A stretch of DNA of 59,618 nucleotides from an uncultured Kordiimonas sp. (GTDB taxonomy: Bacteria > Pseudomonadota > Alphaproteobacteria > Sphingomonadales > Kordiimonadaceae), in NCBI GenBank assembly GCA_947503575.1, contig CANNDZ010000003.1, forward strand, positions 223,100 through 282,717, written 5' to 3'. The translations under genes and the position numbers were made by a program. A model generated the notes under the pieces. It saw only the letters and a list, made by a program, of their open reading frames with translations. It ran no database searches and was not told where the DNA came from. Of this stretch, positions 8,795-17,300 are shown in pieces; the stretch's first letter is position 1; each line of letters starts with the position of its first letter.

Positions 8795-10693
8795 ATGTAC
8801 CTGACTCTCGTCATCCTGATGATCGTCGGCTTAGTTGTGGGCACAGTTATCTCTTCGGTATTATTTATCGGCTGGAACACATTCAGTAGAAATAGCCATA
8901 CCCTAAGCTGGGCATGGGCACATCTTATTTACACACTGATCTACGTGACAGTTATTGTTGACGCGGCGTTTGGCGGCCATTTTTTCTTGGAAGTGCTGCT
9001 CTTCAATGCACTAATTGGACCTTTGCCGCTGCTTTTCTTTCATATTGCGGTTCGTCAGCGCCAAAAGAAAGCTGTTCCGCAGCGTGAACGATCAATTTGG
9101 TTTATTCTAATAACGATAAATGCTGCCATCTATATCGCCATGTATTTTGGTGTCACTCGTTTCGACACTCCTCTTATTACTGGCTATCAGTTAGTTCAGC
9201 ATGGCACTGCAACAGTTTCTTTGTGGCTTGTACGTACTGCAGTGGCCGATCGGCATGACAAAGAAAGACTTGCTGAAAAAACATTTGAGGTTTTGATAAC
9301 TGCTTCGCTGGCAATAATTGGCCTAGAGTTCTTTATAGGGTTTATGTCAGTTTTTGGCTTTACGTTTGGAATAACTCAAGCTGCATTTCACACCGTCTTA
9401 ACCTTTGTTGGAATTGCTTTATTTATCCTCTTGGGGCTATTCGTAATTGCACTGTTGGCAAGTGATAATTTAGCGGCGCGCAAGGCCAAAATCATACAGG
9501 AAGTCGACAAGAACAGTTTGCTAACTGATCAGTTACGGAAGCAGGAGCAGGTTTTACTGCAAAGCGAGAAGATGCGCTCCTTGGGAGGGTTGTTAGCGGG
9601 CGTTGCTCATGAGTTGAACAACCCTCTTGCTATTGTGGTTGGCACATCTCAAGTGCTCAATCTTGATGATGAAATGAGCCCAGACAACAAGGAAAAGGCA
9701 GGGCGCATCGAAACAGCCGCACTCCGCTGCAAAGCCATTATTCGATCTTTTCTGGATGTAGCAAAACCTGAGCCTCTGGAGTATTCCAACTTCGATATAG
9801 GGGACTGTATTGGTGATGCTGTTGAGCTGACAACCATGGTCCTCAAGCAGGATTATATAGGCTTAAAGATCAGTGTCTCACCAGACCTTCCCCCTATCTT
9901 TGGTTCCCCCGACCAGATGACACAGCTGATCATTAATCTGGTACTGAATGCCAAAGATGCCATTCTTGAAGACAAGAGCATTGAAAAGGGAAATGGTGAG
10001 GTCTGGATCAACTGTCTGGTAGATGATGAAAGCGAGCTCATCCAGTTGGAGGTTCATGACAATGGCCCCGGTCTGCCAGAGTCTATGCGGACGGAAGTTT
10101 TCGAAGCCTTCTTCACAACAAAAGAAGCAGGCAAAGGAACAGGGCTTGGCCTGTCGATAGCTGGCAATATCGTGCACAGCCATCAAGGCACCATTCAGTT
10201 TATTGAGCCAGACCATAAAGGAGCCTGCGTTCAAATAAGGCTACCCTACAGTCATATGCCAATGGATGAACAGCTTAGTATAGTTGACGATTTTGCGCGG
10301 CGGGAACGGCACACCATCCTTATAGTTGATGATGACCCTGATGCTCTGGAGACCTTATCTGACATACTGGTTCTGATGGGACAAACCGTATTCACAGCGT
10401 TAAGCGTTTTTGAAGGTACCAAGATATTCCAGCAAGAGACGATCGACTTCATCATTACCGACATCCGCATGCCTGCGATTGACGGTAAGAAGTTCTATAA
10501 GCAGATACAAAAGCACCGACCTGAGTTCATCCGAAAAACAGCCTTTGTAACCGGCTCCTCAATCGACGAAGATACGAAAGAATTCCTGAAGCAAACAGGC
10601 CGCTCCGTCATTGAGAAACCTTTCTCCGCAAGAGATGTCGGGAAAGTGCTCGATAAACTCATTAGTGGCACGCATAAAGTGAACGAACCATAG
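8795..10693 (+). CDS. Hybrid sensor histidine kinase, 7TM-like sensor (copy 2)
   Basis: A 632-aa protein with the architecture of its neighbour: ~225 residues with about seven hydrophobic segments, a coiled linker, HisKA with His272, HATPase and a receiver with Asp556. ATG at 8795 follows AGGAG. Residues from LTDQLRKQEQ onward match copy 1 except for one Phe/Leu difference near the end. The membrane sensors share fold and some motifs (IAxRQRQ) but are strongly diverged. Both kinases therefore probably feed the same partners while sensing different inputs. No DNA-binding domain is present; OmpR-type regulators occur at 13502 and 20803. Confidence 0.93.
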   Translation: MYLTLVILMIVGLVVGTVISSVLFIGWNTFSRNSHTLSWAWAHLIYTLIYVTVIVDAAFGGHFFLEVLLFNALIGPLPLLFFHIAVRQRQKKAVPQRERSIWFILITINAAIYIAMYFGVTRFDTPLITGYQLVQHGTATVSLWLVRTAVADRHDKERLAEKTFEVLITASLAIIGLEFFIGFMSVFGFTFGITQAAFHTVLTFVGIALFILLGLFVIALLASDNLAARKAKIIQEVDKNSLLTDQLRKQEQVLLQSEKMRSLGGLLAGVAHELNNPLAIVVGTSQVLNLDDEMSPDNKEKAGRIETAALRCKAIIRSFLDVAKPEPLEYSNFDIGDCIGDAVELTTMVLKQDYIGLKISVSPDLPPIFGSPDQMTQLIINLVLNAKDAILEDKSIEKGNGEVWINCLVDDESELIQLEVHDNGPGLPESMRTEVFEAFFTTKEAGKGTGLGLSIAGNIVHSHQGTIQFIEPDHKGACVQIRLPYSHMPMDEQLSIVDDFARRERHTILIVDDDPDALETLSDILVLMGQTVFTALSVFEGTKIFQQETIDFIITDIRMPAIDGKKFYKQIQKHRPEFIRKTAFVTGSSIDEDTKEFLKQTGRSVIEKPFSARDVGKVLDKLISGTHKVNEP

Positions 10694-11061
10694 CAACTGG
10701 CCCTGTAGCATCCAGCAGACCAACAACTGATTCGCAAATTCCAATAACGGATTTGGGACTGAGGACGCAACAGCGAGCCTACACCCCATAATTGCAAAAA
10801 ATTAACTGTTTCTTGTCATACTATACCGGAACGATCAGCTGTCCACTGCTTGTGAACCATAGTATTAACAACTGTTTCCCCATGAAAAGCAAAATATGCC
10901 GCTTGGTTGGATGTGTACTGGCGCTCGACAAGAATTTGAATGAATTCATAAACGACAAAACTCTTTTGTCGTTAAATTGTATTAAAATCTTCGCAAACTA
11001 TTGACGCTCCATCATTGGATGCGCAGGCTTTTGCAGACGCTGTCTAGCAAAGGTTATCCGT
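10694..11061. other. Intergenic region with perfect 10-bp dyad before protease gene
   Basis: No convincing gene is present; a 70-codon frame at 10792 has no family features. The notable element is a perfect inverted repeat at 10951-10973, AACGACAAAA-ctc-TTTTGTCGTT, about 90 bp upstream of the protease start. It is not followed by a T-run on the plus strand and could be an operator or a hairpin in the leader. Confidence 0.5.
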
Positions 11062-13017
11062 ATGTCTGGGTTCAAGTCGAAGCACTACCCCTATTTCAAA
11101 TCCTTAGAAGGTGTGCAGTCGACATCGGCAGTTCAGGGCGGTGCCTCGCACCTGGACATCCGCGATACGGTTGAAATAACTGCTTCTGGAAACTTGTTGG
11201 TAGATCGATTGCTGAAGGAACTCATCTATGCCAGGTCAGATGAAGACAAAACCCTGATAACCTTCAGTTTTCCGGGCGCGGAAAGTCACTTTGTGGACGG
11301 GTATGGTCATGACGAACATCTTTCAGTCTCACCGGTTTCTGAGAACATTCGTGATCAATTTGTCTCTTTTTTCGATCAGCTATCAGCTCTGACCAACCTT
11401 CGCTTTGAAGAAGTGTCAGACGATGAATCCTCGGCCGGTACCATACGGTTGGCCTGGAGCGACCTCAAAGACACCCGCGCATATGGATGGGCGTATGGCC
11501 CTGGAAACTATCAGGAAGCCGGCGACATTTGGCTAATGCGAGAATATTTATCTGAGCAATCCGTAAACTTCACTAAAACACTGTTGCACGAACTTGGCCA
11601 TGCTCTCGGTCTTAGTCACGCAAACAACGTCGGTGAGTACAACAGCTGGGACTATACTGTCATGAGTACGACCATGACACTACGCCACGAAGGCGTCACC
11701 GGTTCTGATCTTGCTCCGCAGTCGTTTATGGCGCTGGACATCTTGGCGCTACAACACCTGTATGGAACCAACTACAACGATACCGGTGGTGACGATACAT
11801 ACCACTTTGATCAATCAAACAGATACTATTTGACGATATGGGATGCTGGCGGGGTGGATACTATTGTTGTTTCCGGCGGCTCAAAACCGACAAACATTGA
11901 TCTGCGTGGGGGGTGGCTCAATGTAGGAACCGAAATTACTTTATACGGTGAGGCCAACCAGAAGCAATCGTACACAGTGTATCTAATGGACGATGTTGTG
12001 TTGGAAAATGTTACAGGTGCTGCTGGTGATGATACTTTGCGAGGCAATGCAACTGGCAACGTTATCCATGGCAATGCCGGCAGCGATGTTATTGCAGGCC
12101 GCGAAGGAGCCGACACTATTGATGGCGGCCAAGGCGACGACGAAATATGGGGTGGTGCTTCGGGAGATAAGTTAAGTGGCGGCGCCGGCGATGATGTTAT
12201 TGGCGGTGGCGATGGAGCCGACACCATTGATGGCGGCCAAGGCGACGACGAAATATGGGGTGGTGCTTCGGGAGATAAGTTAAGTGGCGGTGCCGGCAAT
12301 GATATTATGGGCGGCGGCGATGGAGCCGACACTATTGATGGCGGCCAAGGGCACAACCAAATATGGGGTGGTGCTTCGGAAGATAAGTTAAGTGGCGGTG
12401 CCGGCGATGATATAATTGGCGGCGGCGATGGAGCCGACACTATTGATGGTGGCCATGGGCACGACGAAATATGGGGTGGTGCTTCAGGAGATAAGTTAAG
12501 CGGCGGTGCCGGCAATGATGTTATTGGAGGCGGCGATGGAAACGATTTTCTGATAGGAGACAACCCTGAGGATAGTCCATCAAACTCCGGTAGCGATACA
12601 CTATATGGAGGTAGCGGACACGACACGCTTGTGGCTGGGAACGGGGCTGACCTGATCTTCGGAGGCTCAGGCAGTGACCTTATCTATGGCGGCAATGGCG
12701 ATGACGGCCTCTTTGGTGGAAGCGGCAAGGATACGCTTAGCGGTGGCGACGGCGATGACACATTGACGGGGGGAGCTGATGCAGACAGCTTTGTTTTCAA
12801 ACAAAACAATGGCTTCGACACGGTGACAGACTTTGAAAGTCAAACAGACATTCTTGATTTCAGTACTCTGAATCTAACACCATCACAACAAACTCAGGTC
12901 CTGATGTCAATTATAGCGCACCAAGGCGGCAGCCTTATTTCTTTGCCCGGAGGCAACAGCGTCTGGCTCCAGGATGTCTCACCGAGTGAACAAAACGATT
13001 TCATGTTCATTTTTTGA
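11062..13017 (+). CDS. Serralysin-like RTX zinc metalloprotease (M10)
   Basis: A 651-aa secreted protease. The zinc-binding motif HELGHALGLSH spans residues 176-186 (ligands His176, His180, His186, catalytic Glu177), followed by a Met-turn at YTVMS (Met201). Residues ~315-590 are RTX nonapeptides (GGxGxDxxx) that bind calcium. Within them a 36-aa (108-bp) block recurs four times (12121, 12229, 12337, 12445) almost unchanged. There is no N-terminal signal peptide, and the C-terminus is a typical type I secretion tail. No type I exporter genes are in this window. The call as M10 peptidase is firm; the substrate is unknown. Confidence 0.93.
   Translation: MSGFKSKHYPYFKSLEGVQSTSAVQGGASHLDIRDTVEITASGNLLVDRLLKELIYARSDEDKTLITFSFPGAESHFVDGYGHDEHLSVSPVSENIRDQFVSFFDQLSALTNLRFEEVSDDESSAGTIRLAWSDLKDTRAYGWAYGPGNYQEAGDIWLMREYLSEQSVNFTKTLLHELGHALGLSHANNVGEYNSWDYTVMSTTMTLRHEGVTGSDLAPQSFMALDILALQHLYGTNYNDTGGDDTYHFDQSNRYYLTIWDAGGVDTIVVSGGSKPTNIDLRGGWLNVGTEITLYGEANQKQSYTVYLMDDVVLENVTGAAGDDTLRGNATGNVIHGNAGSDVIAGREGADTIDGGQGDDEIWGGASGDKLSGGAGDDVIGGGDGADTIDGGQGDDEIWGGASGDKLSGGAGNDIMGGGDGADTIDGGQGHNQIWGGASEDKLSGGAGDDIIGGGDGADTIDGGHGHDEIWGGASGDKLSGGAGNDVIGGGDGNDFLIGDNPEDSPSNSGSDTLYGGSGHDTLVAGNGADLIFGGSGSDLIYGGNGDDGLFGGSGKDTLSGGDGDDTLTGGADADSFVFKQNNGFDTVTDFESQTDILDFSTLNLTPSQQTQVLMSIIAHQGGSLISLPGGNSVWLQDVSPSEQNDFMFIF
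12105..12540 (+). repeat. Four tandem 108-bp RTX-coding repeats
   Basis: Direct repeats with period 108 bp (gatggcggccaaggcgac and variants at 12121, 12229, 12337, 12445), each encoding four RTX nonapeptides. Near-identity at DNA level, including silent positions, points to recent expansion by slippage or unequal recombination. Confidence 0.85.
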
Positions 13018-13028
13018 TGAAGAACTGT

Positions 13029-13325
13029 TTAGCAGGGAATTGCTGAGTTTTGAGGGCTGGCCAGGAGAATTTCACTGTATTCAACTCGGCTAACTGCGTC
13101 AGCCGGCTTTTGCAGGCACTTGCACCAATCAATAAACTGCTCAATCTCAATATAAATCCTCGATACTTCGTGGCCTTCACCAACCAATAGGGCTTCAAAC
13201 GATAGCATTTTCTGCTCCCAGTAGTAAAAAGTGTCTGGCATTAAGTACGCATCACACATCCTAGATCTAGCGTAACGGTATTCGGCAAATGTGTACCATG
13301 GTAGAGCAACGTGCTTGTGTGGCAT
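13029..13325 (-). CDS. Small uncharacterised protein, paralogue of 22189-22482
   Basis: A 98-aa acidic/aromatic protein of unknown family. It aligns over its full length with the 97-aa product at 22189-22482: both start near LPWY, share LMDAxLMP-type and E-x-VSRIYIE / AVTRVYVE stretches, a central WC and a C-terminal YxxxL. Independent conservation of two copies in the same island supports a real gene. It lies immediately downstream of, and convergent with, the RTX protease. I see no catalytic motif or membrane segment. Confidence 0.6.
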   Translation of the reverse strand: MPHKHVALPWYTFAEYRYARSRMCDAYLMPDTFYYWEQKMLSFEALLVGEGHEVSRIYIEIEQFIDWCKCLQKPADAVSRVEYSEILLASPQNSAIPC

Positions 13326-13501
13326 CGTGATTCCAAAAACTGTATTTAATCACATGCATGATACTATTTTTCTAGTTAATATTGTACTAATACAACTATA
13401 ATTAGTTCTAATTATGTAATAGAGGTCGATTTTTTGAGCTTTAGGAATAGGAGCTTGTTTGGTCGCTGGTAGCTAGAAATGAAGTCATACAAAAAGAGAC
13501 C

Positions 13502-14254
13502 CTAACGGGGTATATATTCCACGTCGCAGTCTAGCGAATAGCCACCACCCCAATATGTCTTGATCAAGCGTTTCGAGTCTTTTGAAGGTTCTATTTTCTT
13601 TCTCAGTCGAGAAATAAAGTTATCTATTGTCCTGTCAAACACCTCTGGAGTCCCGTCTTCCTGTTTCAGATCAAGTAATTTGTCTCTGCTTAAAACAACG
13701 CCCGGGTATCTGATTAGCATCAACAATATTCTAAGCTCACCACCTGTCAGGTGAACTTTGTTGCCACTTTTTGTATCGAATATTAGCTGGGCTTGGGGGT
13801 CCAGGCTCCAAGGCCCGAATTTGATAATTGATTTGGGGGTTTCAAAGTGTTTTTGGTCAGACAGAATGCCCCCATATCTCCGGAGTGTTGATCTGACTCT
13901 GGCCAACAACTCTCTTGGTTCACAAGGCTTTGTAACATAGTCGTCTCCGCCCAACTCTAATGCAACAACCTTGTCAGTGGTATCTACTCTTCCCGACAAA
14001 AAGATAATTGGAGTATCAAACGAAGTTCTGATTGTCTTGCATACATCCAACCCGTCACCATCCGGCAAAGTAAGGTCCAACAGAATTATGTCTGGCCGCA
14101 CGCTATTTACTTTTCTAATTGCTTCACGTGCTGTCTGAGCTTCAGAAACTTTAAAGCCCTGTTTTTCGAAATATGCAGCCAAGGGCTTTAGAAATGCGAA
14201 TTCATCGTCGACAATAAGAATATGCTTTTTACTACTCACACTGTTTCTCCCCAA
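13502..14254 (-). CDS. OmpR/PhoB-family response regulator
   Basis: A 250-aa two-component regulator. The receiver has DDE at 16-18 and phosphoacceptor Asp60 (IILLDLTLPDGDG). The C-terminal winged helix (about 145-245) has LTGGELRILLMLIRYPG and the IDNFISRLRKKIE recognition helix. It lies about 100 bp downstream of the giant secreted protein on the same strand, separated by a terminator hairpin. It is paralogous to the regulator at 20803-21540, so the two bracket the giant gene. Neither has an adjacent simple kinase; the hybrid kinases at 6748 and 8795 are possible partners. Confidence 0.93.
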   Translation of the reverse strand: MGRNSVSSKKHILIVDDEFAFLKPLAAYFEKQGFKVSEAQTAREAIRKVNSVRPDIILLDLTLPDGDGLDVCKTIRTSFDTPIIFLSGRVDTTDKVVALELGGDDYVTKPCEPRELLARVRSTLRRYGGILSDQKHFETPKSIIKFGPWSLDPQAQLIFDTKSGNKVHLTGGELRILLMLIRYPGVVLSRDKLLDLKQEDGTPEVFDRTIDNFISRLRKKIEPSKDSKRLIKTYWGGGYSLDCDVEYIPR

Positions 14255-14298
14255 AAGAAATCCATCGTGCTTGATGTTACTGACGTACGTGAAAGAAC

Positions 14299-14323
14299 CC
14301 GACCGCCCCTTGGGAGCGGTCGG
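14299..14323 (-). terminator. Hairpin terminator after the giant PPC protein gene
   Basis: CCGACCGC (299-306) pairs perfectly with GCGGTCGG (316-323) over a 9-nt loop, and on the minus strand it is followed by GTTCTTT. It lies between the giant gene stop and the downstream regulator. Confidence 0.65.
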
Positions 14324-14356
14324 ATCATGATTTGATTGCTCAGTGAAAAAACGGAG

Positions 14357-17300
14357 TCAAAGTACGACATTCTCTTCTGTCAATTGGCTCGCGTCCACTC
14401 CGTCCAGAATGACAAAGTTATCGTTGCCAAGTGATATTCTCAACGAACCATCAACAAATTCAGACGCCGCCCTTAGTTCTTCAATACTCTCAAAGCCGTT
14501 GGTTAATCCGGCGAAAAAGAGCGTGTCTTCGTCTGCGTCGAAATCAGTGATAACGTCGGTGCCGTTGTTGTCGATGAATTTGAAGGCGTCCTCACCGCTT
14601 CCGCCGGACATGATATCGTCTCCGCCGCCTCCCCACAGCGTATCATTGCCGACACCACCACTCATGGTGTCTGTCCCTTCACCGTTGAACAAGACATCAT
14701 CCCCGGAGCCACCGTCAATAAGGTCGTCCCCATCGCTACCGAAGATAGTGTCATTGCCACCGTCGCCGTTCAGAGTATCTGCACCGCTAGCACCACCAAT
14801 GATGTCGTCGCCTAATCCACCGGAAACAGCGTCTGGACCACCACGCGCCCAGATTATATCATCCAACGCGGTTCCATTTAAAACGTTGGAGCCCTCTGTT
14901 CCGATGATAAGTTGACTAACATCAGGATCAACCGGATCTGTATCGGGTGTTGGATCGGGGTCCGGGTTGGTGTTGCCACCGCCGTCTCCGCCACCAGTGT
15001 TACCGCCCCCTGTGTTACCGCTACCAGTGTTGCCACCACCGGCATCGTCATCTTCGCCCTCAATGCGCACTGTGATTGCCTGTTCAGTGCCATCAATGGA
15101 CTGAACAGTGAAGCTGTCGGAGACAGTGTCACCATCATCAAGGCCAGCCACCGAACTGTTGTTGAGGTCATATTCCCAGATACCATCTTCATCAATGGAC
15201 AGCTCGCCGTATCTACCGGTCAGGGTTTCTGCAACGAAGCCATCTTCTTCGAAATCAGCGTCGGTCACCGTCAACTGGCCAGAAGTACCGCGGTCATCCT
15301 CATCAATGGTTCTGGAAGTATCGCCAGCAATCACAGCTACATCATTGGTGCCGGTTATCGTGATGGTAACGTTCTGGGTACGCGTATTGCCCGCAGGATC
15401 AGTCAAGGTGATTGTAAAAACCTCCAGAAGTTCTTCACCTTCAACCAAATAGTCCAAATCACCAGCATTAACGCTCCACGTGTAGTTATAGGTTCCAGCT
15501 TCATCACCGGCTGTCAGCACCAAGTCACCCAATGCATCTTGGCCACCGACTCCATTGTTAAATGCCACGCTTACATTGATAACAGACACATCAGTATCAT
15601 CATCATCAAAGGAGAAGCTGCCGCTTACTTCCAGGTTGCCATCACCTTCCAAAACATCTTCGTCGGACGGCACCGTGGTAAAGTAAGGCGCCCCCTCTAG
15701 TGCGACAGAAACCTGATAGGTGCCCGGGTCTCCATTAAACGCATTCACTGCAATATAGTAGGTACCAGTTTCTGTAGCTGTATACTGCAGAGTGGAATCA
15801 TCGCCTGGACCACTATTGTTGTCGGCTTCAACCTCTTCACCGTCCGGTCCGCGAAGGGACAGGTACGAATTCTCCAGGGTACCCAGGCCTGAACCTGCGC
15901 CGGATACAGTGACATCATAGGTCTCTCCTGATTCAAGCTCGACAGCGATCCAGTCATAATCACCGTCAACTTCAATCTCGCCTTCGTAGGTGCCGCCAAC
16001 ATCAATTGTTGCCGCTGTGTCTGTGCTGGCTGTCGGCTCGTCATCTGCAATATTTTCCACAGAAACCTGATAGGTGCCCGGGTCCCCAGTGAACGCATTC
16101 ACTGCAATATAGTAGGTACCAGTTTCTGTCGCTGTGTAGCGAAGAGCGGAATCATCGCCTGGACCGCCATTGTTGTCGGCTTCAACCTCTTCACCGTCCG
16201 GTCCGCGAAGGGACAGGTACGAATTCTCAAGGGTACCTAGGCCTGAACCCTCACCGGATACACTGACGCCATAGATGTTCCCTGCTTCAAGCTCGACAGC
16301 GATCCAGTCATAATCACCGTCAACTTCAATCTCGCCTTCGTAGGTGCCGCCAACTTCCAATGTTGCCGCCGTGTCCACGCTGGCTGTTGGCTCGTCGTCT
16401 ACAATATTTTCCAGAGAAATCCGGTAAGTCCCTGTAGAACCAGAATCACCTGTAGCACTGATGTAATAGGTACCGTCTGATGGCGCAGTAAAGTCAAGCA
16501 GCGGATTCCTGCCCTCTCCAGTGTCATCGTCGCTAGCGAGCGCATTGCCTTGTGAATCATAAACCGTGAGGAGCGGATCAAACAGCGTATAGGGCTCGGT
16601 GTCCCTGCCTTCAATACCAATCCGGTATAGCTGTCCTGCTTCAAGCTCTACAGCAATCCAGTCTTCATCATCATCCTCCTCAGCTTCACCCTCGTAGGTG
16701 CCGCCAACATCCATTGTTGCCGCTGTGGCCACACTGGCTGTGGGCTCATCGTCATTTTCTACCGGTGCGACAGAAACCTGATAGGTACCCGGGTCTCCGG
16801 TGAACGCATTCACTGCAATATAGTAGGTACCACTTTCTGTCGCTGTGTAGCGAAGAGCGGAATCAAAGCCTGGTCCGTCGTTGTTGTCCGCTTCAACCTC
16901 TTCACCGTCCGGTCCACGAAGGGACAGGTACGAATTCTCCAGCGTACCCAGACCTGAACTCGCGCCGGATACAGTGACATCATAGGTCACTCCTGCTTCA
17001 AGCTCGACAGCGATCCAGTCATAATCATCGTCAACTTCAATCTCGCCTTCGTAGGTGCCGCCAACATCTATTGTTGCCGCAGTATCCACGTTGGCTGTGG
17101 GCTCGTCGTCTGTAATATCCTTCACAGAAACCTGATAGGTACCCGGGGCTCCAGTGAATGCATTCACTGAAATATAGTAGGTACCAGTTTCTGTAGCTGT
17201 GTACTGAAGAGCTGAATCGTCGCCGGGCCCGCCATTGTTGTCGGCTTCAACCTCTTCACCGTCCGGTCCGAGAAGGGACAGATACGAATTCTCCAGCGTA

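Noticed and set aside
10792-11004. 70-codon plus-strand frame between kinase copy 2 and the protease
   Set aside because: It has no ribosome binding site or domain, and the perfect dyad at 10951 lies inside it, suggesting regulatory sequence instead.
12105-12540. Four 108-bp direct repeats considered as a non-coding satellite
   Set aside because: They are in frame and encode RTX nonapeptides of the protease.
11826-12626. 266-codon Pro/Ser-rich minus-strand frame opposite the RTX repeats
   Set aside because: It is the antisense shadow of GGxGxD repeats; its repetitive PPPIISS composition mirrors the real RTX frame of the protease.
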